Shown piece by piece: positions 58,449 to 64,000 of a DNA stretch of 64,000 bases. The number at the start of each line of letters is the position of its first letter. Position 1 is the stretch's first letter. The notes under the pieces are model-generated. The model searched no databases. It was given only the letters and a program-made list of their open reading frames with translations, and was not told where the DNA came from. A program made the position numbers and the translations under genes. This DNA is from Gaiellasilicea sp963806955 (lineage in GTDB: Bacteria; Actinomycetota; Thermoleophilia; Gaiellales; Gaiellaceae): NCBI GenBank assembly GCA_963806955.1, contig CAWDZG010000001.1, positions 310,001-374,000 on the forward strand, read 5' to 3'.

Positions 58449-58645
58449 CTAGCGGCGCTCGACCCTGATCTCGCCGACCCCGGCCTCGAGCCGGAGTGAG
58501 ATCAGCTGGTCGCCCGCGCCCGCGATTCGCGTGTCCAGCTCGACGTTCACGCCGCCTACGACGGTTCGACCACGTCGGCGAGCGAGAGCAGCCAGAGGAT
58601 CCCGGCGCCGAGAAGCAGCGCGCCGGCTGCCGCCCTACTCGTCAT
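58449..58645 (-). pseudogene. Short LiaF-like remnant, frameshifted
   Basis: ATG at 58645 overlaps the PspC gene stop by 4 nt. Frame 1: MTSRAAAGALLLGAGILWLLSLADVVEPS, one membrane helix as in LiaF-type proteins, then a stop. Another frame continues NVELDTRIAGAGDQLISLRLEAGVGEIRVERR with stop at 58449, like the GIGELxV end of LiaF/DUF2154. The middle of the family is missing, so this is a deletion remnant or a short form with a one-base loss. It would follow PspC as in lia/psp operons. Confidence 0.5.
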
Positions 58646-59109
58646 CTGCGCTCGCGCACGATCACCGCGATACCGACGGCGATCAGGGCGATCGGCCACA
58701 CGTACTGCCAGGCAAGGAAGTCCGACCAGACCTCGTCGAGCAGGAAGAACGCACCGAGGAGGACGAAGATGGCGCCGATCGCCAGGGCGCCCGTCGTCCG
58801 CTCGCCCGGTTCGGCGGCCACGGTCCTCGGCTGGTCCGCCGTGGCCGTCTCCGGTGCCTGCGGCATCGCGATCCAGCCGATCGCGTAGAGGAGGATCCCG
58901 GCGCCGCCCGCGAAGACCAGGACGAGGGTCGCGATCCGCACCAGCACCGCGTCGATGCCGAAGTAGTCGGCCACGCCTCCGCAGACGCCTGCGAGCACGC
59001 GGTCGTCGCGGCTGCGGCGGAGATGCCGCGGCGCCGGCACGGCCGTCGGCTCGGACGGTGTGTCGGGGGCGTCCACTGAAGTCCCGCCTGACCCGAAGGG
59101 CTCGCTCAT
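58642..59109 (-). CDS. PspC-domain protein
   Basis: A 155-residue membrane protein: PspC domain (about 35-95: RRSRDDRVLAGVCGGVADYFGIDAVLVRIATLVLVFAGGAGILLYAIGWIAMP), a linker, and two more hydrophobic segments (ALAIGAIFVLLGAFFLL and VWPIALIAVGIAVIV). Start ATG 59109 (SEPFGSGG) is preferred; GTG 59124 would add five residues. Membrane stress sensor family; may bind the remnant LiaF-like protein. Confidence 0.9.
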   Translation of the reverse strand: MSEPFGSGGTSVDAPDTPSEPTAVPAPRHLRRSRDDRVLAGVCGGVADYFGIDAVLVRIATLVLVFAGGAGILLYAIGWIAMPQAPETATADQPRTVAAEPGERTTGALAIGAIFVLLGAFFLLDEVWSDFLAWQYVWPIALIAVGIAVIVRERR

Positions 59110-59194
59110 GAGTCGATCGTGCACCAGGCCGTGTCGCGCGGCATCGGCGCTCTTCCGTCAACGGCTGCGGAGAACTACCGACCCGCCGCGCGTC

Positions 59195-59209
59195 TAGGAT
59201 CGCGGCGTG
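59195..59209 (+). promoter_or_regulatory. Leaderless -10 for the M20 peptidase operon
   Basis: TAGGAT at 59195-59200, six bases (CGCGGC), GTG at 59207. Confidence 0.5.
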
Positions 59210-60316
59210 ACCGCCGTCCTCGACCTGTTCACCGAGCTGTGCGCGATCCCGAGCCCGCCGGGCGAGGAGCGGGCCGTCGCCGACCGCGTGCTCGCCGAGC
59301 TCCGCGAGCTCGGACTCGCGGTCGAGGAGGACGACGCCGGCGCTGCGATCGGGTCGACGATCGGCAACCTGCTCTGTCGCCTGCCGGGCCGCGTCGAGGG
59401 CGGGACACCGATCTTCCTCTGCGCGCACCTCGACACGGTGCCGCCGCTCGGGCCGATCGAGCCGGTGGTGGAGGACGGGGTGGTGCGGAACGCGGGCGGG
59501 ACGATCCTGGGTGCCGACAACAAGTCCGCCGTCGTCGCGATGATCGAGGCGGCGCGCCGGATCGTCAGCGAAGGACGGGCGCATGCGGGCGTTGAGCTGC
59601 TGTTCACGCCGAAGGAGGAGGTCGGGCTGCTCGGTGCGGGCGCGTTCGACGTCTCGAAGCTGGAGGCCGAGCTCGGGTTCGTCTACGACCAGGCCGCGCC
59701 GATCGGAGACGTGATCATGGGCGCGCCCTACCAGCGCTCGCTCGTCGTCCGCTTCCACGGCCGCCCCGCGCACGCCGGGATGGTCCCGGAGGAGGGCCGT
59801 TCCGCGATCGCGGCAGCCTCGCGGGCGATCGCCGACCTGCGGCTCGGCCGCCTCGACGAGGAGACGACCGCGAACGTCGGCACGATCACGGGCGGCAGTG
59901 GCCGCAACATCGTTCCCGAGTGGTGCGAGCTCCACGCCGAGGCGCGCTCGCACGACGCGCGCAAGCTCGCAGACCTGATTCAGGAGATGCTCGACACGTT
60001 CGCGTTCGCGGCCAGCGTCGCCGAGTGCACGGTCGAGACCGAGGTGAGCGAGACGTACGCCGGCTACCGCCTCAAGGAGTCGGATCCGATCGTCCAGCTG
60101 GCAGCGCGCGCGCTCGGGAACTGTGGCTACGAGCTCGTGCCGACGCTGACGGGCGGCGGCGCCGACGCGAACGTGTTCAACACCAAGGGGATCCCGTGCC
60201 TGAACCTGGCGAACGGGATGCGCGAGATCCACACCGCCGACGAGCACATCGCGGCCGCCGACCTCGACGCGATGGTGGACGTGACGCTGGCGCTGGTCGA
60301 TGCCGCTCGGGCTTAG
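59207..60316 (+). CDS. M20-family peptidase (PepT-like)
   Basis: A 369-residue di-zinc peptidase: FLCAHLDTVPP (His, Asp), LGADNKSAVVAMIEA (Asp), LLFTPKEEVGLLGAGAF (catalytic Glu and ligand Glu), a dimerisation domain SLVVRFHGRPAHAGMVPEEGRSAI, and the late NLANGMREIHTADEHI (His). Closest to tripeptidase T-like actinobacterial enzymes. Its 3' end overlaps the DUF3866 gene by 17 nt, as is common in this class. Confidence 0.93.
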   Translation: MTAVLDLFTELCAIPSPPGEERAVADRVLAELRELGLAVEEDDAGAAIGSTIGNLLCRLPGRVEGGTPIFLCAHLDTVPPLGPIEPVVEDGVVRNAGGTILGADNKSAVVAMIEAARRIVSEGRAHAGVELLFTPKEEVGLLGAGAFDVSKLEAELGFVYDQAAPIGDVIMGAPYQRSLVVRFHGRPAHAGMVPEEGRSAIAAASRAIADLRLGRLDEETTANVGTITGGSGRNIVPEWCELHAEARSHDARKLADLIQEMLDTFAFAASVAECTVETEVSETYAGYRLKESDPIVQLAARALGNCGYELVPTLTGGGADANVFNTKGIPCLNLANGMREIHTADEHIAAADLDAMVDVTLALVDAARA

Positions 60317-61238
60317 GCGCGGCTTCGTCACCGCCGTCACCGAGCGCGTCGACGGCCTCGTGCGGCTCGAGGTGGACGCGATCCCGTGCATCTCCTACCC
60401 CCACCTGACCGGCGAGGTCGAGGAGGGGGACGAGGTGCTCGTGAACGAGCAGGCACGGCTGCTCGGGCTCGGCTCGGGCGGCTTCGACGTCCTCTACGCG
60501 AACCTGACGCGCGGGCTCGGGCTCGCCGCGGAGGAGGGCGCGCATGTCATGGCTCTGCCGTACACACCGGGACAGGTGACGGTCCGGCACGGCGAAGAGT
60601 CGGCCGAGATCGCGGCGGCACTTGACGGCTTGCCGGTCGTCCTGTGCACGCTCCACAGCCAGGTCGCGCCGGTGGGCGCGGCTCTTGCCGGTCGCCGCGT
60701 GGCCTACGTGCAGGTGCAGGGCGGCGCGCTGCCGGTCTCGCTGTCGGACACCGTGCGGGTGCTGAAGGCGCGGGGCCTGCTCGATGTCGCCTGCGCGGTC
60801 GCGCCGTGTCTCGACGCCGACGCGCAGTTCGTCACGGTCGCCGCCGCGCTCGGCTGGGCGAAGGCGCAGGGCCACGACGCTGTGGTCTGCTCGGTCGGGC
60901 CCGGGATCGTCGGCACGGGCTCACGCTGGGGCCACGGCGCGCTGGCACTCGCGGAGGTGGCGCACGTCGCAGCAGCGCTCGGCGGCAGGCCGGTGCTCGC
61001 GGTCCGCACGTCCGAGGCCGACCAGCGCGAGCGGCACCGCGGTGTCTCGCACCACGCCGAGGCCGTGCTGGAGCTCACGGGCCCGGTGATCGTCGCCGCC
61101 GAGGCCGACGGCGCGGGGTGGGAGGAGGCGTGCACCGGGCTGCCGCTCGATCACATGGGCCGCGGTCCCGCGGACGATCCGGCGTTCTTCCGCGCAGCCT
61201 TCGCGGCCGGTGTCGCCGCGCGAAAGCTCCTGCGCTGA
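60300..61238 (+). CDS. DUF3866-family protein
   Basis: A 312-residue protein of the actinobacterial DUF3866 family: YPHLTGEVEEGDEVLVNEQARLLGLGSGGFDVLYANLTRG, KLPYTPGQ-like LPYTPGQVTVRH, LHSQVAPVGAALAG, and CSVGPGIVGTGSRWGHGALALAEVAHVAAALGG. Conserved with peptidase T or xerD neighbours, no function known. Ends one base into the aldo/keto reductase ATG. Confidence 0.9.
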   Translation: MPLGLRRGFVTAVTERVDGLVRLEVDAIPCISYPHLTGEVEEGDEVLVNEQARLLGLGSGGFDVLYANLTRGLGLAAEEGAHVMALPYTPGQVTVRHGEESAEIAAALDGLPVVLCTLHSQVAPVGAALAGRRVAYVQVQGGALPVSLSDTVRVLKARGLLDVACAVAPCLDADAQFVTVAAALGWAKAQGHDAVVCSVGPGIVGTGSRWGHGALALAEVAHVAAALGGRPVLAVRTSEADQRERHRGVSHHAEAVLELTGPVIVAAEADGAGWEEACTGLPLDHMGRGPADDPAFFRAAFAAGVAARKLLR

Positions 61239-62014
61239 TGGACGAGCGCCGGCTCGGCCCCGTCGTCGGGCTCGGCACCTGGAACACCTTCGGCGGGGAC
61301 GAGCAGCAGGCCAACGAGGTCGTCTCCGCCGCGCTCGCCGCCGGCGTGCGCTGCTTCGACAGCTCACCGATGTACGGCGGCGCCGAGCGCTCGCTCGGGA
61401 CGGCACTCGGCCCGCAACGCCGCGACGCAGCCGTCCTGACGAAGATCTGGACGGCGTCGCCGGCGGAGGCGCGGCGCCAGTACGAGGATCAACTCGCCTG
61501 GTTCGGCCGGCTCGAGGTCGAACAGGTGCACAACCTCGTCGCCTGGCAGGAGCACCTCCCCTGGCTGGAGGCCGAACGCGAAGCGGGCCGGATCGACCGG
61601 ATCGGCGTCACCCACTACGCGGCGTCCGCGCTCGGCGAGCTCGCCGCGCGCGCTCCGCACCGGCCGCTTCCAGACCGTGCAGGTGCCGTTGAATCCGCAC
61701 GAGCGCGACTGCGAGCGCGAGCTGCTGCCGCTCGCCGCGGAGCTCGGCGTCGCCGTGATCGTGATGCGTCCGCTCGGCTCCGGCGAGCTCGTCCGCCGCG
61801 CGCCGGAGGCGGCGGCGCTCGCGCCGCTCCGCGACTTCGGCGTCGAGACCTGGGCCCAGGCGCTCCTGAAGTGGGCCCTCTCCGACCCGCGCGTCGACCT
61901 CGCATCCCGGCGACGACGCAGCCGGCGCGGACGGCCGAGAATGCCGCCGCAGGTTCGCCGCCCTGGTTCGGTCCGGCGGAGCGCGCTCTGGTCGAGCAAC
62001 TCGCGGGCGCGTAG
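61238..62014 (+). CDS. Aldo/keto reductase, two apparent frameshifts
   Basis: Residues read in three frames: LGPVVGLGTWNTFGGDEQQANEVVSAALAAGVRCFDSSPMYGGAERSLGTALG to GRIDRIGVTHYAAS (Asp and Tyr of the catalytic site in CFDSSPMYGGAE), then GRFQTVQVPLNPHERDCERELLPLAAELGVAVIVMRPLGSGEL, then IPATTQPARTAENAAAGSPPWFGPAERALVEQLAGA to the stop. Shifts lie near 61660 and 61905 and cancel. The C-terminal IPATTQPARTAENA matches the NADPH-binding end of the family. Likely sequence errors rather than decay. Confidence 0.8.
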   Translation: MDERRLGPVVGLGTWNTFGGDEQQANEVVSAALAAGVRCFDSSPMYGGAERSLGTALGPQRRDAAVLTKIWTASPAEARRQYEDQLAWFGRLEVEQVHNLVAWQEHLPWLEAEREAGRIDRIGVTHYAASALGELAARAPHRPLPDRAGAVESARARLRARAAAARRGARRRRDRDASARLRRARPPRAGGGGARAAPRLRRRDLGPGAPEVGPLRPARRPRIPATTQPARTAENAAAGSPPWFGPAERALVEQLAGA

Positions 62015-62017
62015 CGG

Positions 62018-62035
62018 TATCGTTGCGCGGCCATG
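62018..62035 (+). promoter_or_regulatory. -10 for alanine dehydrogenase gene
   Basis: TATCGT at 62018-62023, nine bases, ATG at 62033. Confidence 0.35.
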
Positions 62036-63157
62036 CGCATCGGCGTCGCCAAGGAGATCAAGCCGCAGGAGTACCGGGTCGCGCTGACGCCGGCCGGCGC
62101 GCTCGAGCTCGTCCAGCAGGGCCACGAGGTGCTCGTCGAGACCGGAGCCGGCGACGGGAGCCAGTTTCCCGACTCCGACTACGCGGCGACGGGCGCGCGG
62201 ATCGCCGCCGTCGACGAGGTCTGGGAGAGCGCCGACCTGCTCCTGAAGGTGAAGGAGCCGATCGCGCCCGAGTACCCGCGCCTGCGCGAGGGGCTGACGC
62301 TCTTCACCTATCTGCACATCGCGGCGGACGCGCCGCTCACCCGCGCGCTCGTCGACAGCGGCATCACCGCCGTCGCGTACGAGACGGTCGAGACCGAGGA
62401 CCGGCGCCTGCCGCTGCTCGCGCCGATGAGCGAGGTCGCGGGCCGGCTCGCCGCCCAGGCGGGAGCGCACTACCTCGAGCGCCCGAAGGGCGGCCGCGGC
62501 CTGCTGCTCGGCGGTGTCGCCGGCGTCGCTCCGGGCAAGGTCGTCGTGATCGGCGGCGGGATCGTCGGCTACAACGCGGCCGTGATCGCGCTCGGTCTCG
62601 GCGCGCAGGTGACGATCCTCGAGCGCTCCGTCGACCGGATGCGCCACCTCGAGGAGACGCTGCACGGGCGGGTCAGCCTTGTGATGTCGTCGACGCTGCA
62701 GATCGCGGAGTCGGTGCGGGACGCGGACGTCGTCATCGGCGCCGTCCTGATCCCGGGCGCGCTGGCCCCGAAGCTCCTCACCCGCGAGATGGTGCAGGGG
62801 ATGAAGCAGGGGAGCGTCTTCTGCGACGTCGCGATCGACCAGGGCGGCTGCGCGGAGACGTCACACGCCACGACCCACGACGACCCGGTCTACGAGGTCG
62901 ACGGCGTGATCCACTACTGCGTCGCGAACATGCCGGGCGCGGTGCCGATCACCTCGACGAAGGCGCTGACGAACGTGACGCTGCCCTACGTCGAGGCGAT
63001 CGCCGAGCAGGGCCTGGCTGCCGCGGTCGCCCGCGATCACGCGCTCGCGGGCGGCGTCAACGTGATCGACGGCAAGGTCACGTACGAAGCGGTCGCCGAG
63101 GCGCATGGGCTCGAGTACACGCCGCTCGACGACGTCCTCGGCGCGTCAGCCGTCTAG
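62033..63157 (+). CDS. ald: Alanine dehydrogenase
   Basis: A 374-residue NAD-dependent enzyme converting alanine to pyruvate and ammonia. Marks: MRIGVAKEIKPQEYRVALTPAGA, VKVKEPIAPEYPRLR, LFTYLHIAAD, APMSEVAGRLAAQAGA, NAD fold VVVIGGGIVGYNAAVIALGLGAQVTILE and DVAIDQGGC. Joins amino-acid catabolism such as the hut pathway for nitrogen use. The stop overlaps the convergent GH16-like gene by 12 nt. Confidence 0.95.
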   Translation: MRIGVAKEIKPQEYRVALTPAGALELVQQGHEVLVETGAGDGSQFPDSDYAATGARIAAVDEVWESADLLLKVKEPIAPEYPRLREGLTLFTYLHIAADAPLTRALVDSGITAVAYETVETEDRRLPLLAPMSEVAGRLAAQAGAHYLERPKGGRGLLLGGVAGVAPGKVVVIGGGIVGYNAAVIALGLGAQVTILERSVDRMRHLEETLHGRVSLVMSSTLQIAESVRDADVVIGAVLIPGALAPKLLTREMVQGMKQGSVFCDVAIDQGGCAETSHATTHDDPVYEVDGVIHYCVANMPGAVPITSTKALTNVTLPYVEAIAEQGLAAAVARDHALAGGVNVIDGKVTYEAVAEAHGLEYTPLDDVLGASAV

Positions 63158-63905
63158 CCGGTACCCCCGCACGTAGTCGACGACGAACTCCTTCGGGTAG
63201 CCGGGCGCCGACGCCAGCGGCGAAGTCGTAGATGCCGAGCATCAGCTGCATCGGGTAGTCGGGCGCCTGGTCGACCGTCCTGACCGCCTCGCCGTCGACG
63301 AGGAACACGACCCGCCCCGGAGTCCACTCCGCTGCGTAGACGTGGAACTCCGTCACGTCGATGGGAAGGCTTACCGCCTCGAAGTCGTCGGCGATGCGGG
63401 GATCGCCGAACGGATGCACGCCCATCCCCACCGCCGCCCGATCCGGCCGCACATCGCGGCCGAAGATCTCGCACACGCAGATCTCGGCCGAGCGCTCGGG
63501 CTCGTCCTCGTAGCCGATCAGCCAGAGGGCAACCATTGTCTGCGGGTCGGCAGGCGCTCGCGCCCGTAGCTCGACCCGGCCGTACCGCGGCGTGTAGAGC
63601 CGGACGTCCTCCTGCTCCTCGGTGACGACCGCGTCCGGATTGAACCGATGCTGGCCGATCGCGCTGCCGACGGGCCCGGCGAACACTCCGGTCTGGAGTG
63701 AGGAGACTCGAACGTCTCCGTCGAGCTCCGGGCACCACGGCTTCTGGTCGGCGGTGATCTGCAGCCGCAGGAAGCCGTCGCCGAGCTCGTACCTCGCCGC
63801 CGAGCGCTCCCGGCTGCTCCACTGCGGCAGGTAGTGCGGAACCCAGCGGCTCAGATCGAGCGCGCCGCCGTCGAACGTGTCCTCGAAGTCGAGCTGGAAG
63901 GCCAT
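63146..63905 (-). CDS. Glycoside hydrolase family 16-like protein, frameshifted at the C-terminus
   Basis: About 252 residues after correcting one extra base near 63212. FEDTFDGGALDLSRWVPHYLPQWSSRERSAARYELGDGFLRLQITADQ, LYTPRYGRVELRARAP, SAEICVCEIFGRD, DFEAVSLPIDVTEFHVYAAEWTPGRVVFLVDGEAVRTVDQAPDYPMQLMLGIYDF, then YPKEFVVDYVRGYRL to the stop at 63146. This is the GH16 jelly roll; the active-site ExDxxE reads EICVCE, with both Glu kept and Asp replaced by Cys. No signal peptide. May be an inactive or modified glucanase. Confidence 0.82.
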
Positions 63906-63932
63906 CGCTGGCGGCGCTCCGCCGGGGAGGGA

Positions 63933-64000
63933 CTAGCCGGCGGCTGCGTCCTGCTTCGCGTCGAGCTGCTTCTGGCTCTTCGACGGGCTCAGCTTGACGA
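63933..64000 (-). CDS. C-terminal fragment of a gene that continues beyond the window
   Basis: The last 21 residues on the minus strand (VKLSPSKSQKQLDAKQDAAAG, then TAG at 63935-63933). Lys/Gln/Ala-rich, consistent with a flexible C-terminal tail. Too short to name. Confidence 0.5.
   Translation of the reverse strand, partial: VKLSPSKSQKQLDAKQDAAAG

Noticed and set aside
1..64000. Insertion sequences, prophage or integrase genes
   Set aside because: No transposase, integrase or phage structural motif was seen in any frame, and base composition is even across the window.

Overview
The window is about 70% GC, densely packed, and reads as the chromosome of an actinobacterium. The gene order hisS-aspS ... 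mnmA ... alaS-ruvX-mltG-aroE-aroC-aroKB-aroQ-pepP-efp-accB-like-accC-asp23-nusB-polyprenyl synthase-tlyA-nadK-recN-steA-steB-pyrG is the conserved order of actinobacteria and firmicutes. The protein style (Arg/Ala/Glu-rich, complete hut genes, BON, PspC, DUF3866 and DUF948 proteins) points to class Thermoleophilia (Gaiellales or Solirubrobacterales type). This is inference from gene content; no 16S gene is present.

Layout. 1-4.3 kb: end of a secreted subtilase, a nitroreductase, a GST-like protein, and an ECF sigma operon that contains a cyclodeaminase. 4.3-9.7 kb: terminators, tRNA-Gln(CTG), an HD-domain protein, an RDD protein and a two-gene ABC exporter. 9.7-19.3 kb: DinB-like protein, uracil-DNA glycosylase, VOC protein, methyltransferase, then glutamate formimidoyltransferase, a BON protein and hutH-hutU-hutI. 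Together with the cyclodeaminase at 2.3 kb these complete histidine degradation to glutamate plus a folate one-carbon unit. 19.3-25.2 kb: an accessory stretch of small cupin, GFA, MBL, SRPBCC, VOC and GNAT-like genes with remnants and broken frames. 25.2-30.5 kb: hisS, aspS and an envelope or division cluster. 30.5-31 kb: a non-coding interval rich in RNA-like structure. 31-48.4 kb: mnmA, a sigma-B-type module, alaS, ruvX, mltG, the shikimate genes, efp and the biotin carboxylase cluster. 48.4-58 kb: terpene-cyclase-fold protein, tlyA, nadK, recN, steAB, a glycosyltransferase fusion and pyrG. 58-64 kb: PAS, PspC, peptidase M20, DUF3866, aldo/keto reductase, alanine dehydrogenase and a GH16-like protein.

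Genes follow two start rules. Operon-internal genes overlap the previous stop by 4 nt (GTGA or ATGA). First genes carry a TANNNT hexamer (mostly TAGACT, TAGGAT, TAGGCT) 5-10 nt before the start codon, with no room for a Shine-Dalgarno site, as expected for leaderless mRNAs. In five places the stop codon of the upstream gene is also the first half of that hexamer. One intergenic spot (11802-11808) carries the hexamer on both strands at once, serving two divergent genes.

Other strong signals are: a biotin carrier protein fused to a carboxyltransferase-like domain that has lost all four metal-ligand positions; an unidentified structured RNA candidate followed by two tandem 79-bp hairpin repeats with a compensatory change; and a family of 23-nt palindromes paired 60 nt apart in 83-bp intergenic elements. 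At least twelve apparent single-base frameshifts, some in essential genes (alaS, aspS), suggest residual sequencing error. Broken genes here should therefore not be read as true pseudogenes without checking reads.
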